Assembly: GCA_035499295.1 (NCBI GenBank)
Contig: DATJZG010000071.1
Location: 1-16,639 of the forward strand
Source: DATJZG01 sp035499295
Lineage (GTDB): Bacteria; Myxococcota; Myxococcia; Myxococcales; Anaeromyxobacteraceae
Direction: 5' to 3'
DNA: 16,639 nucleotides
Shown piece after piece: positions 7,073 to 13,748 of this stretch; within the stretch, counting starts at the first letter, position 1; every line of letters starts with the position of its first letter. A program made the position numbers and the translations under genes. The notes beneath the pieces are model-generated. The model was given only the letters and a program-made list of their open reading frames with translations. It made no database searches and had not been told where the DNA came from.

Positions 7073-8383
7073 ATGTTCGTCTCTGCGCTGCCTGCCGTCG
7101 CCGTGCTCGTAGAGGCGGCCGCTTCCTTGGCGTTGCCGGTGGCGGCCGCCCCGTGCCTCGGCTGCCACGAGAAGACGACGCTCGGGATCGTGGGGGACTG
7201 GCGACATTCACGCCACGCCGCGGCATCGGTGGGGTGCGACGCCTGCCACGGGGCGGAGCACGTCACTGCCCTCGACTCCGCGCGGGCCCGCCTGCCTACC
7301 CCGGGGACCTGTGCCCCCTGCCACCGCCGCCAGGTGGACCAGTTTCAGGGCGGAAAGCACGCCCTGGCCTGGGCGGCCATGGCGGCGATGCCGACCTTTC
7401 ACTACCAACCGGCCACCCTGACCGACGGGCTGAAGGGGTGCGGAGGGTGCCACGCCATCGGCCTGAAGGCGGAAGCCGACGTGGCGGACATCCGCAGGGC
7501 GTCGGGCCAGAGCCGCGGGGTGGCGAGCTGCGACGCCTGTCACACGCGCCACACCTTCTCGGTGAAGGAGGCCCGCGAGCCCGAGGCGTGCAAGACCTGT
7601 CACATGGGGTTCGACCACCCGCAATGGGAGATGTACGAGAGCTCCAAGCACGGCGTTCGGTACGCGCTCCGGCGGATGGGAGCGATCCCGAACGAGTCCG
7701 CGGCGCCGACCTGCCAAGACTGCCACTTCCCGGGAGGCGATCACGGCGTCGCCACGGCCTGGGGATTCCTGGGTGTCCGGCTCCCCCTCCCCGGGGACGC
7801 GCAGTGGAGGGAGGACCAGGTGACAATCCTGAAGGCCCTTGGCGTCCTCGACCCGGAGGGCCGGCCCACCTCCCTCCTGGAACTCGTGAAGGGGGCCAGG
7901 ATGGCGCGGTTGACGCCAGAGGAATGGCAGGTGCAACGGGCGCGGATGGTCGAGACCTGCAAGCGTTGCCACGCCGAGGACTTCGCGGTCTCCCAGCTCG
8001 AGAGCGGGGACCGATCCCTCCGGGAGGCCGATCGCCTGATGGCAGAGGCGATCGAGGTCGTGGCCGAACTGTATCGCGACGGATTGCTGAAGAGGTCGCA
8101 GGCCCAGCCGTTCGACTACCCCGACGTGCTCCTCCTCCACGACTCTGCCACGGTGGTCGAGCAGCGGCTCTTCGTGATGCTCCTCGAGCACCGCATGAGA
8201 GCGTTCCAGGGCTCGTTCCACGACAGCCCTGACCATGCGCTCTGGGACGGCTTTAGCGAGATGAAGCGCGACTTGTGCGAGATCCGCGAGCTCGCCGCCG
8301 CGATGCGGCGGGCGCGAAGGGACGAAGGAAAGGTCCGCTCGAAAGGCCCGCCTTCCAAGGGGGGTGCGGCGCCGAAGACCTAG
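7073..8383 (+). CDS. Octahaem cytochrome c of the hydroxylamine oxidoreductase (HAO) family
   Basis: A 436-residue secreted multihaem protein. The N-terminal ~26 residues are a signal peptide (ending LALPVAAA). Eight CxxCH sites follow at Cys28, 55, 80, 123, 153, 173, 214 and 296: seven crowded in the first half and the eighth set apart, the HAO arrangement. FDHPQWEMYESSKHGVRY and TAWGFLGVRLP match blocks I remember as conserved in HAO-type proteins. All eight are CxxCH, which argues against octahaem nitrite or tetrathionate reductases, whose catalytic haem uses CxxCK. Asp223-His224 could be the catalytic acid/base pair. The C-terminal region where HAO carries the P460 cross-linking tyrosine reads HDSPDHALWDGF, without Tyr, as in the reductive epsilonproteobacterial HAO proteins. 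I infer that it reduces nitrite or NO rather than oxidising hydroxylamine. It is first in an operon, 37 bp before napA. ATG 7073 has GGGAG nine bases upstream. Confidence 0.92.
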   Translation: MFVSALPAVAVLVEAAASLALPVAAAPCLGCHEKTTLGIVGDWRHSRHAAASVGCDACHGAEHVTALDSARARLPTPGTCAPCHRRQVDQFQGGKHALAWAAMAAMPTFHYQPATLTDGLKGCGGCHAIGLKAEADVADIRRASGQSRGVASCDACHTRHTFSVKEAREPEACKTCHMGFDHPQWEMYESSKHGVRYALRRMGAIPNESAAPTCQDCHFPGGDHGVATAWGFLGVRLPLPGDAQWREDQVTILKALGVLDPEGRPTSLLELVKGARMARLTPEEWQVQRARMVETCKRCHAEDFAVSQLESGDRSLREADRLMAEAIEVVAELYRDGLLKRSQAQPFDYPDVLLLHDSATVVEQRLFVMLLEHRMRAFQGSFHDSPDHALWDGFSEMKRDLCEIRELAAAMRRARRDEGKVRSKGPPSKGGAAPKT

Positions 8384-8420
8384 CGAGCCCCTCTTGGCGC
8401 TCGCCCGACGGGAGGCAGAC

Positions 8421-11177
8421 ATGCCATTCACCCTCACACGTCGTGAACTCCTCAAGGCCGGGTTCACCACCGCGGCCATCGGAGCCGCCGGGCTCCCGGT
8501 CCTGGCGGACGAGACCCGCGAGGGCTGGAGCTGGGATCGGGGTGTCTGTCGCTTCTGCGGGACGGGCTGCGCCATCCAGGTGGCCACCGAGAACGGGAGG
8601 GTGGTGGCGGTGAAGGGAGATCCGGCGAGCCCGGTGAACCGGGGCCTCCTGTGCGCCAAGGGGTATGCGCTCCCGCTCATCCCCTACGGGGACGATCGCC
8701 TGACGCAGCCGCTCTTGCGCAAGAGGAACGGCCGCTTCGACAAGAAGGGAGACTTCGAGCCGGTCAGCTGGAAAGAGGCCTTCGACGTCATGGAGGCCGA
8801 GTTCAAGCGGCACTACCGGGCGCTCGGGCCGGCCGGGGTGGGCATCATGGGGTCCGGCCAGTACACCATCATGGAGGGCTACGCCGCCTTGAAGCTCGCC
8901 AAGGCAGGGTGGCGCACCAACAACATCGACCCGAACGCGCGACACTGCATGGCCTCGGCGGTGGCCGCCTTCATGCAGACCTTCGGGATAGACGAGCCCG
9001 CCGGCTGCTACGACGACATCGAGCTCACCGACGCGGTGGTGCTATGGGGGGCGAACGTGGCCGAGATGCACCCCATGCTGTGGTCGCGAATCGCCGACAA
9101 GCGCCTGGCGAGCCCTTCCTACCGCGTGGTGAACCTGACGACCTTCTCGAACCGCTCCTCGGACGTCGCCGACGTCGAGATCGTCATCGCCCCGAATGCC
9201 GATCTGGCCGTCTGGAATTACCTGGCCCGCGAGATCGTGAGGCGCGAGGCCGTCGACTGGGACTTCGTCCGGGCGCATTGTTCCTTCGCCACCGGCCCCT
9301 CGGACATCGGGTACGGCATGCGCAGGGACGACTCGCACTGCTTCCCGGCTGAGCTCCCCATCCGGGCCCGTGAGCGCTCCATCGTCCTCAGCCGTGCCGA
9401 GGCCATCGCCCAGGGGAGGAAGACCGGACAGGTGGTCGAGCAGGCGAGCGCCGACAAGGCGGGGGCCCACTGGCTCGTATCGTTCGAGGACTTCCGCAAG
9501 GGGCTCGAGCCCTACACCCTCGACTTCGTGGCCGAGGTGGCCCGCGGCGACCCGGACGAACCGCTCGAGTCGTTCAAGAGGAAGCTCGGCGTCCTCGCGG
9601 ACATCTACGCCCGCCGGGACACCAAGGTGGTCTCCTTCTGGACCATGGGATTCAACCAGCACACCCGCGGCACCTGGGTGAATGAGCAAGCGTACATGGT
9701 CCACCTGCTCACCGGCAAGCAGGCGACCCCCGGCAGCGGAGCCTTCTCGCTCACCGGCCAGCCGTCCGCCTGCGGGACCGCGCGCGAGGTCGGGACCTTC
9801 TGCCACCGGCTCCCCGCCGACATGGTGGTCGACAACCCCGAGCACCGTGCGCACGCCGAGCATCTCTGGCACCTGCCCTCCAAGACGCTCAACCCCAAGG
9901 TCGGCAGCCACATCACCCAGATGATGCGGGACCTGGAGGACGGCTCGCTTCGCTGGCTCTGGATCCAGGTGACGAACCCCTTCCAGTCGACCGCCAACGC
10001 CAACCACTGGATCGCGGCGGCGCGGGAGATGGACAACTTCATCGTGGTGAGCGACGTCTACCCCACGCTCTCGTGCAAGGTGGCGGACCTCATCCTTCCC
10101 TCCGCCATCATCTTCGAGAAGTGGGGGGGGTACGGGAACGCGGAGCGCCGCACCCAGCTGTGGCGCCAGCAGGTGAACCCGCCCGGGGAGGCCCGCAGCG
10201 ACCTGTGGCAGATGATGGAGTTCGCGAAGCGCTTCAAGTTGGCGGAGGTCTGGGGGCGCAAGCCCCTGGCCGGCCTCAAGGCCGACGGCTTCGAGAGCGG
10301 GGCGCTCCCCGACGTCCTCGCCGACGCCGAGCAGCTCGGGTTCCGCCGCGACCAGTCTCTCTACGAGGTGCTCTTCGCCACCCCCGAGGCCCGCAAGCAG
10401 CGCTGGCCGGACCCGGTGGCCCAGGGAAGGCCAAACTGCACGGTGGACGCGGCCGGGATCGACTGGTTCCCGGAGAAGGCTCTCTTTCAAGAATACGCCC
10501 TCTTCGGACGCGGTCACGGCCACGACCTCGCAGACTTCGACGTCTACTTCCGCGAGGACGTGCGCGGGCTTCGCTGGCCGGTGGTGGACGGCAAGGAAAC
10601 GCCCTGGCGGTTCAACGAGAAGTACGATCCCTACGTCTCCAAGGGGGTGGGCATCGAGTTCTACGGGCGGGCGATGAAACAGGTCCCGAGCGGCAACCTC
10701 GAGAAGGTGACCGACCCCAAGCTCGTCTCGCTGGCCGGGAAGGCCAAGATCTTCTACCGGCCCTACGCCTCCCCGCCCGAGAGCCCGGACGCCGTCTTCG
10801 ACCTCTGGCTGTCGACTGGTCGCGTTCTCGAGCACTGGCACTCCGGCAGCCTGACCCGGAGGGTGCCGGCTCTGAACGCGGCGATGCCGGAGGCCCTCCT
10901 CTACATGCACCCCCACGACGCGGAGGCGCGGCATCTGAAGCCGGGCGACCTCGCCTTCATCGAGTCCCGGCGGGGCAAGATGGCGGCGCGCGTCGAGACG
11001 GCCCCGCAGCGCAACCGCATGCCGCGGGGGATGGTCTACGTGCCCTGGTTCGACGAGGGGGTCTTCATCAACAAGGACACGCTCGACGCCACCTGTCCCA
11101 TCTCCAAGCAGACCGACTTCAAGAAGTGCGCGGTGAAGGTCTATCGCGCCGAGGCGATCGCCGGGAGGGCGCCATGA
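8421..11177 (+). CDS. napA: Periplasmic nitrate reductase catalytic subunit NapA
   Basis: A 918-residue Mo-bis-MGD enzyme reducing nitrate to nitrite in the periplasm. The N-terminus is a Tat signal, TRRELLKAGF (Arg7-Arg8), followed by a hydrophobic stretch and a cleavage region near LADE. The [4Fe-4S] cluster is held by Cys43, Cys46, Cys50 and Cys78, and Lys80 in CAKGY is the conserved residue between cluster and cofactor. Cys176 in NARHCMASA is the Mo ligand, which separates NapA from Ser- or Asp-coordinated relatives. YDDIE and the C-terminal WHSGSLTRRVP and VYVPWFDEG blocks are NapA-type. At 918 residues it matches the long epsilonproteobacterial form rather than the ~830-residue enterobacterial one. 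ATG 8421 has GGAGG five bases upstream; the frame is open to 8364 but that part lacks signal-peptide character. It lies between the HAO-family gene and napB. No napD chaperone gene is in the window. Confidence 0.97.
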   Translation: MPFTLTRRELLKAGFTTAAIGAAGLPVLADETREGWSWDRGVCRFCGTGCAIQVATENGRVVAVKGDPASPVNRGLLCAKGYALPLIPYGDDRLTQPLLRKRNGRFDKKGDFEPVSWKEAFDVMEAEFKRHYRALGPAGVGIMGSGQYTIMEGYAALKLAKAGWRTNNIDPNARHCMASAVAAFMQTFGIDEPAGCYDDIELTDAVVLWGANVAEMHPMLWSRIADKRLASPSYRVVNLTTFSNRSSDVADVEIVIAPNADLAVWNYLAREIVRREAVDWDFVRAHCSFATGPSDIGYGMRRDDSHCFPAELPIRARERSIVLSRAEAIAQGRKTGQVVEQASADKAGAHWLVSFEDFRKGLEPYTLDFVAEVARGDPDEPLESFKRKLGVLADIYARRDTKVVSFWTMGFNQHTRGTWVNEQAYMVHLLTGKQATPGSGAFSLTGQPSACGTAREVGTFCHRLPADMVVDNPEHRAHAEHLWHLPSKTLNPKVGSHITQMMRDLEDGSLRWLWIQVTNPFQSTANANHWIAAAREMDNFIVVSDVYPTLSCKVADLILPSAIIFEKWGGYGNAERRTQLWRQQVNPPGEARSDLWQMMEFAKRFKLAEVWGRKPLAGLKADGFESGALPDVLADAEQLGFRRDQSLYEVLFATPEARKQRWPDPVAQGRPNCTVDAAGIDWFPEKALFQEYALFGRGHGHDLADFDVYFREDVRGLRWPVVDGKETPWRFNEKYDPYVSKGVGIEFYGRAMKQVPSGNLEKVTDPKLVSLAGKAKIFYRPYASPPESPDAVFDLWLSTGRVLEHWHSGSLTRRVPALNAAMPEALLYMHPHDAEARHLKPGDLAFIESRRGKMAARVETAPQRNRMPRGMVYVPWFDEGVFINKDTLDATCPISKQTDFKKCAVKVYRAEAIAGRAP

Positions 11178-11656
11178 GATCCCTTGTCGCCCTCGCGCTG
11201 CTCGCCCTGGCCTGCGCCGGCCCGCAGCGCCCCGCGGCCAGCGCCCAGCCGGACGGGGGCACCCCCGCCGAGGCGCTCGGGCTCTCGAAGAGCAGCGTCT
11301 TCGCGGTCCCGACCCCCCCTGCGGTGAGGGAGAACGCCGCCCCGCCCGGGGCCGCGCCCGTCCTCCCGCGCATGTTCCCGGGCGCTCCCCCGGTCATCCC
11401 CCACGACGTCCGAGACTTCACGCCGGTGACGAAAAGGCAGAACGCGTGTGCGGACTGTCACGCCATTCCGACAAAGACCGAGGGAGGCCCGACCCCGCTA
11501 CCGCCGAGCCACTACACCGACTACCGCTTCGCGCCCGACAAGGCGGGCGACAAGGTGACCGGAGCCCGCTGGGTCTGCACCGCCTGCCACGTGGCGAGGA
11601 CCGACGCCCCGGCCCTCGTCGGCAACTCGTTCCCGGCCGCCGTGTCCAGCCATTGA
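11174..11656 (+). CDS. napB: Dihaem cytochrome c subunit of periplasmic nitrate reductase, NapB
   Basis: A 160-residue dihaem electron-transfer partner of NapA. Haem sites are CADCH (Cys92-His96) and CTACH (Cys135-His139). The flanking PPVIPHDV and LPPSHYTD supply candidate distal ligands His77 and His113, and RWVCTACHV with DAPALVGNSF is the NapB end signature. The ATG overlaps the napA TGA (ATGA), with GGGAGGG upstream, so translation is coupled. The N-terminus is a signal sequence. It contains LALAC with Cys14, which might be a lipobox and would tether NapB to a membrane, although the -3 residue is not ideal. Ordinary signal peptidase cleavage near ASA is the alternative. The linker at 20-70 is rich in Ala and Pro. 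Confidence 0.94.
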   Translation: MRSLVALALLALACAGPQRPAASAQPDGGTPAEALGLSKSSVFAVPTPPAVRENAAPPGAAPVLPRMFPGAPPVIPHDVRDFTPVTKRQNACADCHAIPTKTEGGPTPLPPSHYTDYRFAPDKAGDKVTGARWVCTACHVARTDAPALVGNSFPAAVSSH

Positions 11657-11789
11657 GGGCACTGGCAGCCTCCGGGGAGCGCCCGCGAGCCGAGTTCGCG
11701 CCGGCCGGCTTTTCTGGCGCCCCGCCACCGCGGGAGCTATGAGTCAGACCGCGGGGGGGCACTTGCCGAGGAGAGGGAGGCCCATTCCC

Positions 11790-12197
11790 ATGTCATTCCT
11801 CGTCGCCTACGATCCCCGGAAGCGCCACGCCTTTGGGGGGCCGGGGCACAAGCTCGGCGTGGCGAGCTTCCTTTGCCCGGTCTGTGCGGAGCCCCTCTTC
11901 AGCGACGAGGGGCTGTCGGTGGCGCCGTGCCCGCACGTCTCGCTCGTCTACGACAGCGCGGGCGAGATCCGCTACACCACGCCGGGAGTCACGGACCTGG
12001 TGGCGGAGGCGGAGCAACACGCCTCCGCCACCGGCGAGGACGCGATGGAGGCGCTGCGCAAGCAGCTCGGAATGAACGTCGTCTTCTTCGAGCTGCTCGA
12101 TCGGCCCGCCGGCGCGGGAGGCGTCGAGTCGGTGACGCTCGTCATCGACCTCGACGCCGCCGGGGCACCGATTCCCGAGCGGCGCCAGACACACTAG
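11790..12197 (+). CDS. Conserved-looking small protein of unknown function with CPVC motif
   Basis: A 135-residue soluble, acidic protein with no signal peptide or membrane segment. I do not recognise the family. Near residues 30-50 it has FLCPVCAEPLFSDEG and then APCPHVSL, a C-x2-C...C-x-H arrangement that could bind zinc or another metal. The rest looks alpha/beta: VSLVYDSAGEIRY, a helix rich in Glu/Ala (DLVAEAEQHA), a second helix MEALRKQLGM, and two strands (NVVFFELLD, SVTLVIDLD). I chose ATG 11790 because GAGGGAGG lies nine bases upstream; an in-frame ATG at 11739 adds 17 unstructured residues and has a poor ribosome site. It follows napB by 133 bp on the same strand with no clear terminator, so it may be co-transcribed. 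Sixteen bases separate it from the convergent cytochrome gene. Confidence 0.75.
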   Translation: MSFLVAYDPRKRHAFGGPGHKLGVASFLCPVCAEPLFSDEGLSVAPCPHVSLVYDSAGEIRYTTPGVTDLVAEAEQHASATGEDAMEALRKQLGMNVVFFELLDRPAGAGGVESVTLVIDLDAAGAPIPERRQTH

Positions 12198-12213
12198 AGC
12201 CCGCGCGGCCGAC

Positions 12214-12474
12214 TCATTTCAGGTTGGCGACGTACTTCCCCACCGCGGAGGCTTCGGCCGCGGACAGCTTCGGGACCTTCATCGTCGGCGCGTGCATGTC
12301 GACGACCTCGGCCACGAGGGCGGCTGGCTTTCCCGCGATGGCGGGTCCGGTGTTGCCCTTGCCGTCCCCGCCGTGGCAGGAGGCGCAAGCCTTGGAATAG
12401 ACCGCAGCGCCGTCGACGGCGAGACCTGGGAGCGCCGCCGCGAGGGCGAGCAGCGCGACAAGTGGTCTGACCAT
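12214..12474 (-). CDS. Small class I cytochrome c, periplasmic
   Basis: An 86-residue monohaem cytochrome. Residues 1-~20 are a signal peptide (ALLALAAALPGLA), leaving a mature protein of about 66 residues, short even for cytochrome c5/c551-like proteins. The haem site is CASCH (Cys30, Cys33, His34) inside YSKACASCHGGDGKG, followed by GPAIAGKP. Met65 in APTMKVP is the likely sixth iron ligand, and the C-terminal helix is SAAEASAVGKYVANL. It should be a soluble periplasmic electron carrier, and could plausibly shuttle electrons to or from the HAO-family cytochrome or NapB nearby; that partnership is inference from position only. AGGGGG stands five bases before the ATG. The gene is downstream of the aldo/keto reductase on the same strand, but a likely terminator separates them. 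Confidence 0.92.
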   Translation of the reverse strand: MVRPLVALLALAAALPGLAVDGAAVYSKACASCHGGDGKGNTGPAIAGKPAALVAEVVDMHAPTMKVPKLSAAEASAVGKYVANLK

Positions 12475-12582
12475 GTCGTCCCCCTGGCGTGGCGCTCCGA
12501 CCCCGCGACGATCGCGCCACGCGGACCCCTCCCCCGTAGCACGCCCGAGCGGGGGTGGTTCACGTCTTCGCGCCCGAGCCCC

Positions 12583-12614
12583 AAAAAAGCGCCGGGCCCG
12601 ACCGCGCCGAGCGC
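12583..12614 (-). terminator. Likely rho-independent terminator after the aldo/keto reductase gene
   Basis: On the minus strand, three bases after the reductase TAG, GCGCTCGG and CCCGGCGC form an 8-position stem with one G-U pair and one mismatch around a 10-base loop. Six T residues follow directly (12588-12583). The T run is the longest in an intergenic region here. It separates the reductase from the cytochrome c gene; the remaining gap (12475-12582) holds no other recognisable element. Confidence 0.5.
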
Positions 12615-12617
12615 CCC

Positions 12618-13604
12618 CTACCGCTCGCTGTCGAGCATCCGCATCTGGTGCTCGTCGTAGCGAGTCCCGGCGACGGCGCCGGGAGGGATCGCCTCCTCGA
12701 GGCGCGTCACCTCGGGAGGCGACAGCCGGACATCGAGGGCCCGGAGCGACTCGGCGAGCTGCGCGCGGGTGCGGGCGCCGATGACGGGAACGATGTGCTC
12801 TCCGCGGGCGAGCACCCAGGCGATGGCGAGAGGGGCCGGGCCGATGCCCTTCTCCTTCGCGAGCGCCGCCAGCGCTCGGACCAGCCCCTCGTTCCGCTTC
12901 CGGTTCTCGCCGGCGAACCGGGGCAACCGCGCGCGGAAGTCTCCCTGCGCCGACGGCTTGGAACCGCTCAGGAGCCCTCGGGAAAGGACCCCGTAGGCGG
13001 TCACCCCGATGCGGAGCTCCGCGACGAGGGGCAGGATCTTCGACTCGGGGCCGCGGCTCACCAGGGAGTACTCGATCTGCAGGTCGGCGATGGGATGAAC
13101 GGCGGCGGCCCGGCGGATGGTGTCGGGGCCCACCTCCGAGAGGCCGATGGCCCGAACGTAGCCGCCCTTCACGAGATCGGCGATGGCGCCCACCGTCTCC
13201 TCGATGGGCACCGATGGGTCGAGCCGGGCAGGGCGGTAGATGTCCACGTGGTCGACGCCGAGCCGCTTCAGACTGTAGGCGAGGAAGTTCTTCACCGCAC
13301 CGGGCCGCGCGTCGAAGCCCAGCCAGCTTCCGTCGGGCCCGCGCAGGGCGCCGAACTTCACCGAGAGAAGCGCCTGTTCCCGACGGCCCTTCAGCGCCTG
13401 ACCGATGAGCATCTCGTTGTGGCCTTGGCCGTAGAAGTCGCCGGTGTCGATGAGGTTCACCCCGTGGTCGAGCGCCGCTTGGATGGTCGCGACGCTCTCC
13501 CGCTCGTCGGCCGGGCCGTACATGCCCGACATGCCCATGCAGCCGAGGGAGAGGGGGAAGACGCGCGGGCCGGAGGCGCCGAGGGATCGCAGGGAGGCCG
13601 CCAT
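12618..13604 (-). CDS. Aldo/keto reductase lacking the canonical catalytic histidine
   Basis: A 328-residue cytoplasmic (beta/alpha)8 NADPH-dependent oxidoreductase of the Tas/YajO/AKR13-like branch. LSLGCMGMSGMYG opens the barrel. The catalytic Asp53 and Tyr58 are in NLIDTGDFYG and Lys83 is in SVKFG. The fourth tetrad position, usually His in DLYYQHRVDP, reads DIYRPARLDP, so Ala126 replaces it. Later blocks (VPIEETVGAIADLVKGGYVRAIGLSE, QIEYSLVSR, TAYGVLSRGLLSG and the C-terminal VPVIGARTRAQL) are standard and well preserved, so the gene does not look like a pseudogene. Substrate specificity cannot be read. The start ATG is preceded by GGGGAGG 14 bases away, inside a hairpin. It is divergent from the thioesterase gene with 144 bp between, and is followed by a likely terminator. 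Confidence 0.95.
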   Translation of the reverse strand: MAASLRSLGASGPRVFPLSLGCMGMSGMYGPADERESVATIQAALDHGVNLIDTGDFYGQGHNEMLIGQALKGRREQALLSVKFGALRGPDGSWLGFDARPGAVKNFLAYSLKRLGVDHVDIYRPARLDPSVPIEETVGAIADLVKGGYVRAIGLSEVGPDTIRRAAAVHPIADLQIEYSLVSRGPESKILPLVAELRIGVTAYGVLSRGLLSGSKPSAQGDFRARLPRFAGENRKRNEGLVRALAALAKEKGIGPAPLAIAWVLARGEHIVPVIGARTRAQLAESLRALDVRLSPPEVTRLEEAIPPGAVAGTRYDEHQMRMLDSER

Positions 13605-13618
13605 GGTCGGGAGCTAAT

Positions 13619-13635
13619 CCTCCCCGAAGGGGAGG
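13619..13635 (-). promoter_or_regulatory. Tight hairpin in the leader of the aldo/keto reductase
   Basis: Read on the minus strand, CCTCCCC and GGGGAGG form a perfect 7-bp stem around a three-base TTC loop. The 3' arm is the only Shine-Dalgarno-like sequence upstream of the reductase ATG, so the hairpin would mask it in RNA. Fourteen bases separate the arm from the ATG. It could also be a chance GC-rich palindrome. Confidence 0.4.
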
Positions 13636-13701
13636 GCAAGGCGAGAAGCGGGGCCTGCCGGGGAAGGCGGGCCGCGGCGGAGGCCCGACCTGCGGAGCGG
13701 G

Positions 13702-13707
13702 TATGAT
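13702..13707 (+). promoter_or_regulatory. Possible -10 element (TATGAT) for the thioesterase gene
   Basis: TATGAT matches the -10 consensus at 5 of 6 positions and lies 41 bases before the ATG at 13749, implying a leader of about 35 bases that contains GAGGAGGG. No -35 box is evident at 16-18 bases upstream. Confidence 0.3.
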
Positions 13708-13748
13708 GGTGCTGCCGGAGTCGGACCGGCGCCGAGGAGGGTGGTCGG

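Noticed and set aside
6868..7266. N-terminal extension of the CoADR-Rhd protein by 133 residues.
   Set aside because: The Rossmann fold starts right at Met 6867. The extension is antisense to the signal peptide and first haem sites of the cytochrome gene.
7073..8383. Octahaem nitrite reductase (ONR) or octahaem tetrathionate reductase.
   Set aside because: Those families use a CxxCK catalytic haem. All eight sites here are CxxCH and the conserved blocks are HAO-like.
11685..11735. A terminator after napB based on GCCGGCCGGC followed by TTTT.
   Set aside because: The palindrome has no loop and the alternative GCGCC/GGCGC stem encloses the T run instead of preceding it, so operon read-through stays plausible.
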